A program made the translations under genes and the position numbers. Positions 22,658 through 29,583 of a stretch of DNA of 39,498 nucleotides are shown one piece after another (within the stretch, counting starts at the first letter, position 1; the number at the start of each line of letters is the position of its first letter). A model generated the notes under the pieces. The model did not search any database. It had not been told where the DNA came from and saw only the letters and a program-made list of their open reading frames with translations. The stretch comes from Terriglobia bacterium (lineage in GTDB: Bacteria > Acidobacteriota > Terriglobia > UBA7540). The stretch is from positions 1 through 39,498 of the forward strand of contig JASHPE010000481.1 in assembly GCA_030038235.1 (NCBI GenBank), written 5' to 3'.

Positions 22658-23062
22658 ATGAAGATCAGCAATGTCAGCTATTGGGTTGCCACGGCCGTCA
22701 TCGGGGTCGAGACTTTGGCAGGCGGATTCGTGGACTTAACGCACGGCCGGGAAGCCATTGTCGTCGGCCGGCCCGTGGTGGATGTGGTGACCAGTCTAGG
22801 CTACCCCGTATATCTCCTCGCGATTTTAGGCATCTGGAAAATACCGGGAGCCATCATCCTGGTCATTCCGGGTTTCCTACGGGTCAAAGAATGGGCGTAC
22901 GCAGGGATGGTCTTTGAACTTTCGGGCGCGGCTGTATTACACGCCACACGCCACCAGGTGAGCGATGTAGCCGGCCCTCTGGTCCTGCTTGGCTTCGCGC
23001 TCGCTTCGTGGGCGCTTCGACCATCCTGGCGAACCCTTGGCGCGCACTCGCATTCGGCCTGA
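22658..23062 (+). CDS. DoxX-like membrane protein
   Basis: This 134-residue protein has four predicted membrane helices. The pattern includes an early helix with GVETLAGGFVDL, then LGYPVYLLAILGIWKIPGAI and KEWAYAGMVFELSGAAVLHA, characteristic of the DoxX-like (DoxX_2) family. These small membrane proteins are of uncertain function; some partner with oxidoreductases. It stands alone, 166 bp after the SDR gene. Confidence 0.82.
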   Translation: MKISNVSYWVATAVIGVETLAGGFVDLTHGREAIVVGRPVVDVVTSLGYPVYLLAILGIWKIPGAIILVIPGFLRVKEWAYAGMVFELSGAAVLHATRHQVSDVAGPLVLLGFALASWALRPSWRTLGAHSHSA

Positions 23063-23290
23063 GATGAGCTTATTTCTTAAGCAACCACACCTCGGCAACC
23101 TGGCAGCCGCTACTAACTCGAATTGGCGCATGTTTCCGAGTAGCGCGTCATCCATTCCGAATCTGACTTGCGCCAACACCAGTGAAGTACAATTGACTCC
23201 GTGCCTCAAAGTCCGGCCACGAGGGTGCGGTTTCAAACGCGGTAACGACAGCGTAGAATTTTGTGCCAATTCCACGGAGAGCGAAAAACA

Positions 23291-23332
23291 ATGCGCCGGT
23301 ACCATCACATCGGAATTCCCACGTTAGCGTAG
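23291..23332 (+). pseudogene. Stump of a VOC/glyoxalase-like gene (13 codons)
   Basis: After GGAGAG and an ATG at 23291 the frame reads MRRYHHIGIPTLA then TAG. The MxxYHHIGIPT opening is typical of small VOC-superfamily proteins, whose remaining 100 or more residues are missing. A -10-like TAGAAT lies upstream at about 23250. The opposing gene begins its stop 11 bp away. Confidence 0.4.
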
Positions 23333-23342
23333 GTGCTAGGTG

Positions 23343-24437
23343 TTAGTGGCTGTTCGCGAGCACAAACACTTCATGCTGCTCGGGCATTTCCCCGGAAGAT
23401 CGCGCGGGCAGGCTCAGCGCCTCGACTGATTCTACCGCCGCTTCACTCGCTGGATCCGAAGGCCGCAGCGCGTGCGCTTCAACGATTTCGCCTCCTGACG
23501 TGAGAAGGCCAAGAACGATCGTCGGCTGACGCATCGAGCCAGTTGCTACGGCGCCAGATTCAATCGGCGCCTGCAACTTGATCGCTCCTGCAATTTCGGT
23601 CGCGGGCCCGTTGGCCAACATCGGCCCGGTTGGCACGAACAGGGCTGGATCGGGTTCTGAAAGGTCTTCCAGGCTATCGACATGGAGATCGACAACCGGC
23701 GCGCCGGCCTCAGTAATTATCAATCTTCGGGGAAGAAGGTGACCGTGAAAGTCCACGGCATTCGTGTAGTCGTAGACAGCATAACGCCCGCGGACCAGAG
23801 AGTGCACCCGCAGCAGCCCGGAGGCCGGATCGATGCACTCGTCAGTTTCGTTCCAACCACGCTCAGCCGCCGGTGCGGGCGCTTTCTCTGAGTCAGAAAG
23901 CAAAACACAAGTCAGCCGGGCACCTTGAAACGCCATCGTCGAAGCTCTGATTTGTTCGCGCCCCGCGTTCGCCACCGATTCCATTGCGCCCAGCAAAGCA
24001 CCATGTGCCTGGTGGAGACTAAGCGGGATGGTGTCTGCAGTTCCGGCTTCGTATGAGAGCCCGTTAGCCCGAATCCGCGTCGTTGTGTACCCGGCTGCCG
24101 CAGTTGCGGTCCAGCGGGTGCCGAGCCCGGGCGCGAAAATCTCCTCCATCGTCCATGCGCCGTCGTATTTTGTGCGGCCACCGGAGTTCACCGTGAACGA
24201 GGTCTTGAGGTCGTACCCGCGACCCGCGTCTCGCAAGCGGTAATTCTCTCTCGCGCGATTCAGTAGCTCGATCATTTCCGCACGGTCCTGTGGCGCCTCC
24301 AGCACCCGGATCGAACCTGCGGTGGGCTCGAGCCCATCGCTCGGTACGGGAACGGTTCGGTGTTCGCCTTGGCAAAAAGCAGCTAGGGGAAGAAGTATCG
24401 CGAGGGCGATTAACGACAATGTCCGAGTGGAATACAT
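23343..24437 (-). CDS. Secreted protein of unknown function
   Basis: This 364-residue protein begins with a signal peptide (residues 1-23, MYSTRTLSLIALAILLPLAA, cleavage near FCQG). The rest is soluble: a helical stretch near 50-72 (EMIELLNRARENYRLR), then beta-rich segments such as YDGAWTMEEIFAPG, VYDYTNAVDFHGHLLPRRL and PVVDLHVDSLEDL. The layout resembles lipoprotein-carrier-like outer-surface proteins seen in Acidobacteriota, sometimes with a C-terminal TonB-like segment (about 300-350, ILGLLTSGGEIVEAHALRPS, by eye only). No catalytic motif is recognisable. It is monocistronic and convergent with the DoxX-like gene. Confidence 0.7.
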   Translation of the reverse strand: MYSTRTLSLIALAILLPLAAFCQGEHRTVPVPSDGLEPTAGSIRVLEAPQDRAEMIELLNRARENYRLRDAGRGYDLKTSFTVNSGGRTKYDGAWTMEEIFAPGLGTRWTATAAAGYTTTRIRANGLSYEAGTADTIPLSLHQAHGALLGAMESVANAGREQIRASTMAFQGARLTCVLLSDSEKAPAPAAERGWNETDECIDPASGLLRVHSLVRGRYAVYDYTNAVDFHGHLLPRRLIITEAGAPVVDLHVDSLEDLSEPDPALFVPTGPMLANGPATEIAGAIKLQAPIESGAVATGSMRQPTIVLGLLTSGGEIVEAHALRPSDPASEAAVESVEALSLPARSSGEMPEQHEVFVLANSH

Positions 24438-24706
24438 CGTCTGCTCCTTTCAGCGCGACTAACCATTTTCAGCACGAATTTCCATTATGCAGCGCCACCC
24501 ACGCTGGCAACGTACCACCAGACCGAACCGAAATTCAACTCGCAGCCGGTCGGAGCTTCAACTTTAGGGGGCAGGTGGTAAGCGGGGATCAGAAGCTACT
24601 GCTTACTTCTCGATTGGCAGAAGGCGATGGACCCGTTACTGGAAAACTACAAAGCAGGGACGCTGCTCCCGAGAGCCGAGCTGTATGGACCAAAGTCCCG
24701 CCAGTG

Positions 24707-24740
24707 ATCGATCACGAAGAACGCACGATGCTCTGCGAGT
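24707..24740 (+). pseudogene. Short duplicate of the pyrR 3' end
   Basis: ATCGATCACGAAGAACG and GATGCTCTGCGA match pyrR 21445-21476 at 28 of about 32 positions in the same frame (IDHEERTMLCE against IDQEERVMLCE). The flanking sequence quickly loses similarity. The rest of the 24438-24796 interval shows no gene. Confidence 0.5.
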
Positions 24741-24796
24741 GTAAGACGGCGACGCGTAGAAGCACCCCGCGCGCCCGCAGTGCCAGGGAAGCGGGC

Positions 24797-25291
24797 TCAG
24801 AAGGGAATATCTTCGTCCGTGATTTCTCCGGACGTGGGCGGCGCGTCAGCCGGCCCGCCCTCGGGCTCGCCGCCCGCAGGCTCTGCGGGCGGCCGGCTGG
24901 AGGTTCCCGAGAATCCACCGCCGGCGCTGGCGCCTGCCGCCGCACGCTCGCTATCGGCGCGCGATCCGAGCATGGTCATGGAGCGCGCCACGATGTCGTA
25001 CGCCGTGCGCTTGGCGCCGCTCTGGTCCTCGTATTGCCGGCTGCGGATGCTGCCCTCGATGTAGACCTGCTTGCCCTTGGTGAGATACTCGCCGCAGATC
25101 TCGGCCAGCTTGCTCCAGGCCACGATGTTATGCCATTCGGTGCGCCGCTGCTGCTCGCCGTTGCGGTCCTTGAACGTCTCGTCGGTGGCGAGCGAGAACT
25201 TGGCCACCGGCGTGCCGCTGGGCGTGTACTTCACCTCGGGATCCTTACCGAGGCGTCCGATCAGGATCACCTTGTTGACGGAACCACTCAT
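24797..25291 (-). CDS. ssb: Single-stranded DNA-binding protein
   Basis: This 164-residue protein has an N-terminal OB fold (1-110: MSGSVNKVILIGRLGKDPEV, TEWHNIVAWSKLAEICGEYL, KGKQVYIEGSIRSRQYED). A flexible Gly/Pro/Ala/Ser linker and the conserved acidic tip DEDIPF follow, which recruits repair and replication proteins. It binds ssDNA as a tetramer during replication, recombination and repair. It lies 107 bp downstream of the CpoB-like gene on the same strand, with a 7-bp hairpin in the gap. Confidence 0.96.
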   Translation of the reverse strand: MSGSVNKVILIGRLGKDPEVKYTPSGTPVAKFSLATDETFKDRNGEQQRRTEWHNIVAWSKLAEICGEYLTKGKQVYIEGSIRSRQYEDQSGAKRTAYDIVARSMTMLGSRADSERAAAGASAGGGFSGTSSRPPAEPAGGEPEGGPADAPPTSGEITDEDIPF

Positions 25292-25307
25292 GGAACCCTC
25301 CCTCTAA

Positions 25308-25328
25308 TGCTTTCGGTTGGAGAAAGCA
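25308..25328. other. 7-bp hairpin upstream of ssb
   Basis: TGCTTTC and GAAAGCA enclose GGTTGGA. It lies 17 bp before the ssb start codon without a U-run. It could modulate ssb translation or be a processing site. Confidence 0.4.
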
Positions 25329-25398
25329 GACTCTTCAGATTCTTCGCATCGGTCCGCTGTGCTCGGAACAACCGTTCGGCGATAAAGCGTCTCGGCAT

Positions 25399-26349
25399 TT
25401 ACGTCAGCCTGCGGAGCCGTTGCCGCGCCAAATCTGCCTCATGCGAGTGCGGGTAGCGGCTGATGAGCGAGCGCAGCTCGCGCGCGCCGGCCTGATTCTT
25501 GCCCTCGGCGATCAGGGCGTAAGCCTTCTTCAATTGCGCGGCGGCCAGCTTGTTGCCGTTGGGATAGCGCTCCAGACATGTATTGTATGCGCCGATCGCC
25601 TGGTCGTACTTCTTCTCGTTATAGTACGAATCGCCGATGTAGAACTGCGCGTTCGACGCGAGATCCGTGTCGCCGTAGTACTGGATGTACTGCTGGAACT
25701 CCTGCACGGCGAGATCGTAGTGGCCCGCAGTGTAGTCGCGCAAGGCCGATTGATACAGGGTGTCGGGATCGGGCACAGGCGCGCGCGCCGGAGTTGCGGG
25801 GGGATAGTAGGCCGCGTTTCCCGGAGGCGCACCATTGGGAGCGTTGACGACGGGCGCGCCGCCGGGTCCGTTCGGCGCCGTACCGGTGGCCCCGGGCGCT
25901 GCTCCGCCGGGCGCTGCGTTGGGCTGCACGGCCGGGGTGCTCAGCGTCTGGATAATGTTCTGCGTCTGCGCCATCTGGTCGCTCAACTTCGAGAGACGCG
26001 CCTTCGCTTCCTCCAGGCTCTCACTGAGCGCCTGGATCTGGTTCGTCATGGTGTCGAAGCGGCTGTTGCTGGTGGCCAGATTCTGCGAATTGGTGCGCTG
26101 GAGATCGGCAATGGTCGCTTTCATCGAGTTGACGTTGTCATTCGCCTGCTCCACCAGCGTCTTGATGATGGCCGACTGCGTGTCGACCGTCTTTTGCATG
26201 TTTGCCACCGACTGCTGGAGCGTATCCAGTTGTTGCTGCATCTGGATGATCTCCTTGCTGACGGGGAATCCGGGCACCGCCGCGCCCGCGGCGAATATCA
26301 ACAGCAGCAAAGCTCGTGAGATTGATGATTTCAAGGCTGTTCCATGCAC
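25399..26349 (-). CDS. CpoB/YbgF-like periplasmic TPR protein
   Basis: This 316-residue protein (GTG start at 26349) has a signal peptide (residues 11-29), a long coiled coil (about 33-150, e.g. MQQQLDTLQQSVANMQKTVD), a Pro/Ala/Gly-rich linker (150-195) and three TPR units (about 200-316: YQSALRDYTAGHYDLAVQEF, AQFYIGDSYYNEKKYDQAIG). This is the architecture of CpoB/YbgF, which links the Tol-Pal machine to peptidoglycan synthesis during division. tolB/pal are not in view, and ssb follows instead. The name rests on architecture. Confidence 0.85.
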   Translation of the reverse strand: MHGTALKSSISRALLLLIFAAGAAVPGFPVSKEIIQMQQQLDTLQQSVANMQKTVDTQSAIIKTLVEQANDNVNSMKATIADLQRTNSQNLATSNSRFDTMTNQIQALSESLEEAKARLSKLSDQMAQTQNIIQTLSTPAVQPNAAPGGAAPGATGTAPNGPGGAPVVNAPNGAPPGNAAYYPPATPARAPVPDPDTLYQSALRDYTAGHYDLAVQEFQQYIQYYGDTDLASNAQFYIGDSYYNEKKYDQAIGAYNTCLERYPNGNKLAAAQLKKAYALIAEGKNQAGARELRSLISRYPHSHEADLARQRLRRLT

Positions 26350-26546
26350 CTCATTTCGGCCAAAATCCAGTCTGGCGCCAGTTTACCGCAAATTGCGCCC
26401 CAGGTGCCACATGACATAATCGAGGAAGAGAGTTTCAGTGCGTCAGTTCGTCAGAGCTTCGCTATCTCAATAGGTCGGTCCTTCAGTTCGCTGACCAGGC
26501 GAAATACTGAGGCACTGACAACCTGACGTGTTGACACAACCAGAAT

Positions 26547-26819
26547 ATGGACGCCGACGAGCCAATCCGCATCCCGATCACCGACACGTTCGACCTGCAC
26601 ACCATCCACCCGCGTGAGGTCGCCGCGGTTGTGGACGCCTATCTCGAAGAGGCGCATGCCCTAAGGTTCACGACTGTGCGAATTGTCCACGGCCGCGGCG
26701 TCGGCGTCCAGCGGGGAATCGTGCGAAAGCTACTGGCCCGTTCGCCTCTGGTCGTCTCGTATCACGACGCGCCGCCGGAATCCGGCGGCTGGGGAGCGAC
26801 AATCGTGAGGCTGCGATGA
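26547..26819 (+). CDS. Stand-alone Smr-domain protein
   Basis: This 90-residue protein is essentially one Smr domain: TFDLHTIHPREVAAVVDAYL (family DLHG-type motif with HP), then VRIVHGRGVGVQRGIVRKLL (the HGxG loop), ending in WGATIVRL. Smr domains are nucleic-acid endonucleases in MutS2 and other proteins. Stand-alone copies may act on RNA, for example at collided ribosomes. The start ATG is at 26547. The gene is convergent with the GMC gene, leaving only 11 bp between stops. Confidence 0.88.
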   Translation: MDADEPIRIPITDTFDLHTIHPREVAAVVDAYLEEAHALRFTTVRIVHGRGVGVQRGIVRKLLARSPLVVSYHDAPPESGGWGATIVRLR

Positions 26820-26830
26820 TGATGCGCCGC

Positions 26831-28522
26831 TCAAATATTCCCGCGCTTCATCTCGCCGAGCAAGTAATCGCAGGAGCGCACGGCCAGGGTCATGATGCTG
26901 AGTGTCGGATTCTGGCAGGCGCTGGACGTGAAGCCGGCGCCGTCCATCACGAACAGGTTGTTGACGTCGTGCGACTGCTGGAATTGATTGAGCACGGACT
27001 TCTTGGGATCGGCGCCCATGCGGGCAATGCCCAGCTCGTGGATGGCATAGCCGGGCACGCGGTCGGGAAAGGCAAAGGTCTTGACGTTCTTCGCGCCCGA
27101 CGCCTCCATCATCTCGCCGGCGGCGTCGCGCATGTCCTGAATCATCGCCTTCTCGTTCTCGCCATAGCTCATGTGAATGTGAAGCACGGGGATGCCGAAG
27201 ACGTCGGTCACGTCGGGATCGATGGCGACGTAGTTTTCCCATCGCGCCAGGCACTCGCCGAAACCGCCGATTCCGACCGTGGTGATCGGTTCTTTGAGGG
27301 CGTTCTTGTAAGCGTCGCCAAAGCCCGCCGCCCCCCAGTTGAAGTTGGTGTCGCCTTCGCCTTCGTAGCCGTAGCCGCGAATAAAATTCTTCGATCGCTC
27401 GCCGCCGGGTAGATTCCGGAATCGCGCCACGTAGATTCCGCAGGGACGATTGGGTCCGTCGGCCGAAAGATTCCCCGGCACGTCGGGGAATTCGCCCTCG
27501 GCGCCACCGCCCACCCAGACGTGGTCCATCAGGTAGTGGCCGAGCACGCCGCTCGAGTTGGCGAGTCCGTTCGGATACTGCCGATTGGCGGAGTTGAGCA
27601 GAATCCGCACCGATTCGAGCGATTGCGCGCACAGCACTACAACGCGCGCCTGCACCTCGCGCGGCTGGCGCGTGATCCGGTCGATATAGAGCACGCCGCG
27701 GACACGATTGCGGTCGGCGTCCATGAGCACCTGGTAGCCCATGGCGTTCGGGATCAGCGTGCAGCGTCCGGTGGCGCGCGCGTCGGCCACGGTGGTGAAA
27801 AGCGAGTTGAAGTAGGAATGCGTGATGCAGCCGCGATCGCAAGGTCCGCAATAGTGGCAAGGCGCGCGGCCGTTGACCGGACGCGTGATGTTGGCGGTGC
27901 GCGTCGGCGTCACAGTCCAGCCAAGCTTGTCTTTCACGCGCGTGCGAAAGCGCGTCTCGCCGCAGGTCAGGCCCATGTCAGGCTGGAATTTGCCGTCGGG
28001 AATCTGCGGGACACCCTCGGCGCGTCCGGCCACGCCCACATACTCTTCCACCAAGTCGTAGTAAGGCGCCAAGTCCTTGTAACTGAGCGGCCAGTCTTCG
28101 CCGTAGCCGTCGTGGGAGGCGGCTTTCAGGTCGTAATCGCTCAAGCGCAAGGCCACACGGCCCCAAACGTTGGTGCGTCCGCCGACCACGCGCAGGCGTC
28201 CTTGCCAACTGAACGGCATGCCGGGCGGCGTTGTGTACGGCTCTTCGAGATCATTCGCGAACCAGTCTACGGTGTACTCGTTGCAGGAATCGAGCTGGGA
28301 CTGGATAGGCCGCGTCCGGCGGATGTACTCCGCCGAGAGGTTTCGATACTTGAGGTCGAAGGGCCGCTTGTGCTCGCGAAAGTCGTCGTCGCCGTGGTCG
28401 CGTCCGCAGTCGATGAGCGCCACTTTCAGGCCGCCCTCGGAAAGACGCTTGGCGGCCCATCCGCCCGAAGCGCCTGAGCCCACTACGATCGCGTCATAAA
28501 GGCTGTCCGAAGCCTTCGCCAT
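26831..28522 (-). CDS. GMC-family FAD-dependent sugar/alcohol dehydrogenase (paralogue 2)
   Basis: This protein has about 563 residues from the ATG at 28522 (GAGGTG just upstream; an in-frame GTG at 28534 is less likely). It has an FAD motif VGSGASGGWAAKRL, then RVVGGRTNVWGR, a C-terminal HELGIARMGADP, and SACQNPTLSIMTLAVR. C222, C228 and C232 give the C-x5-C-x3-C cluster expected for a [3Fe-4S] centre, as in paralogue 1. Sequence identity to paralogue 1 is moderate by eye, so their substrates may differ. There is no signal peptide; export would need a Tat-carrying gamma subunit such as 20097-20762. Confidence 0.9.
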   Translation of the reverse strand: MAKASDSLYDAIVVGSGASGGWAAKRLSEGGLKVALIDCGRDHGDDDFREHKRPFDLKYRNLSAEYIRRTRPIQSQLDSCNEYTVDWFANDLEEPYTTPPGMPFSWQGRLRVVGGRTNVWGRVALRLSDYDLKAASHDGYGEDWPLSYKDLAPYYDLVEEYVGVAGRAEGVPQIPDGKFQPDMGLTCGETRFRTRVKDKLGWTVTPTRTANITRPVNGRAPCHYCGPCDRGCITHSYFNSLFTTVADARATGRCTLIPNAMGYQVLMDADRNRVRGVLYIDRITRQPREVQARVVVLCAQSLESVRILLNSANRQYPNGLANSSGVLGHYLMDHVWVGGGAEGEFPDVPGNLSADGPNRPCGIYVARFRNLPGGERSKNFIRGYGYEGEGDTNFNWGAAGFGDAYKNALKEPITTVGIGGFGECLARWENYVAIDPDVTDVFGIPVLHIHMSYGENEKAMIQDMRDAAGEMMEASGAKNVKTFAFPDRVPGYAIHELGIARMGADPKKSVLNQFQQSHDVNNLFVMDGAGFTSSACQNPTLSIMTLAVRSCDYLLGEMKRGNI

Positions 28523-28621
28523 ACGCCACCTCACAAGCAGCCTACACCAAAGAGCGAAGTGATGCGACTTGCGTCCCGAGCCGGGGCCTTTGTGCGGTGC
28601 ACGGGCAGTGATCTGCGCCGT

Positions 28622-28841
28622 TCACAGAGAGTCCAGCAAGTCTTCGATTGTGACGCCGGCTTGGTGCACGATACTTTGCAGTGTGCCAACTAACTGCCAG
28701 CGAGCGATGCGGGGGCACGGTTACGCGCCTGGCGGCTTTGACCAGCCGCACATGAGAGCCGGTTTGACGGGCAATCGTGAAGCCCAGCCGCTCGAGAGCG
28801 TTAACGACGCTAGAGCCGGAAAGATCGCGAGGAAGCTTCAC
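28622..28841 (-). pseudogene. hicA: HicA-type toxin, frameshifted
   Basis: The GTG at 28841 overlaps the stop of the HicB-like gene by four bases. The frame reads VKLPRDLSGSSVVNALERLG, then QTGSHVRLVKAA with the catalytic His of the HicA dsRBD-like fold, then RRVTVPPHRSLAV. At about 28690 the family pattern changes frame (VGTLQSIVHQAGVTIEDLLD, then stop at 28622). The 220-bp span is not a multiple of three, so one indel breaks an otherwise complete 73-residue toxin. It could be a recent mutation or a sequencing error. Confidence 0.75.
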
Positions 28842-29062
28842 GCCGGGACCAAAATTGGATCGTTGACAAAGTGGAGACGAATCCGGTGGGGAATCTCGCC
28901 TCCATCGTAGTGGCAAGCCACCGCATCGACGACTTGCGTTTGTAAATCGCGCAGATCTTCATCCTGGGTGGTGATGCCCCCCGAGCCGTCCGGAGCGTCC
29001 CAACTAGCGATCAGCCAGCCTGATTCTTCGTCATGGCCCACGTGAAAAGTGATCTCGTCCAT
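28838..29062 (-). CDS. HicB-like antitoxin
   Basis: This 74-residue protein is MDEITFHVGHDEESGWLIAS, then a central beta turn, then DLRDLQTQVVDAVACHYD and IPHRIRLHFVNDPIL. It matches the short HicB-like partial RNase H-fold proteins that precede HicA toxins. No DNA-binding extension is present. It is intact, and its toxin partner is frameshifted. Confidence 0.8.
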   Translation of the reverse strand: MDEITFHVGHDEESGWLIASWDAPDGSGGITTQDEDLRDLQTQVVDAVACHYDGGEIPHRIRLHFVNDPILVPA

Positions 29063-29136
29063 TTGCGTTGAAGTCTAAGCCCTACGACCCACTTCGTCAA
29101 GTCGGCCTTAGCTACGGTCTTTGTTAGCATGGTTGT

Positions 29137-29583
29137 ATGGATGGACTCAGCCGGCGCCTGTTCTGGATCGTGTCGCGAGTCGCATTCGCTGTTTACCAGC
29201 ACGCACCGATCTTCGGGCCGTTGCGCTCGGCGGTGGGAGTGATTCGCCGCGGCCCGGATTATCTCGCGATCGATCGCGCCGACGGACGCGGCTTTGGACT
29301 GCCGGGCGGATTGGCCCGGCGCCGCGAATCGGACGAGACGGCAGTGAAGCGAGAGATTGCCGAAGAGACCGGGCTCTCGGTCACGAGCGCGGAGTTGGTG
29401 TTTCGATGTCTTATCTCCGAGCCCATTCCTGCCAGCATCGCGGTCTTCCGTGTGACGGCCGAAGGAAATCTGCGAGGCTCATGGGAAGGCGAGCCGCGAT
29501 GGGTCAGCCTTGCCGAGTTGCGCTCGCGGATCACAAGAAGTCAGCGGGCGATCGTCGAGCAGTTCGAGCAATGGAGCCTTTAA
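29137..29583 (+). CDS. NUDIX hydrolase
   Basis: This 148-residue protein has a full Nudix box at residues 58-80 (G-x5-E-x7-REIAEETGL), which binds Mg2+ and positions a nucleoside-diphosphate-linked substrate. The N-terminal about 25 residues are hydrophobic/aromatic (RLFWIVSRVAFAVYQHAP), possibly a peripheral membrane anchor. The substrate cannot be predicted. Its last four bases overlap the stop of the convergent S41 protease gene. Confidence 0.9.
   Translation: MDGLSRRLFWIVSRVAFAVYQHAPIFGPLRSAVGVIRRGPDYLAIDRADGRGFGLPGGLARRRESDETAVKREIAEETGLSVTSAELVFRCLISEPIPASIAVFRVTAEGNLRGSWEGEPRWVSLAELRSRITRSQRAIVEQFEQWSL

Noticed and set aside
24290-25456. 388-codon plus-strand open frame
   Set aside because: It runs opposite ssb and the secreted unknown gene. 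The codon pattern and product are not protein-like, apart from the short pyrR-like stretch reported separately.
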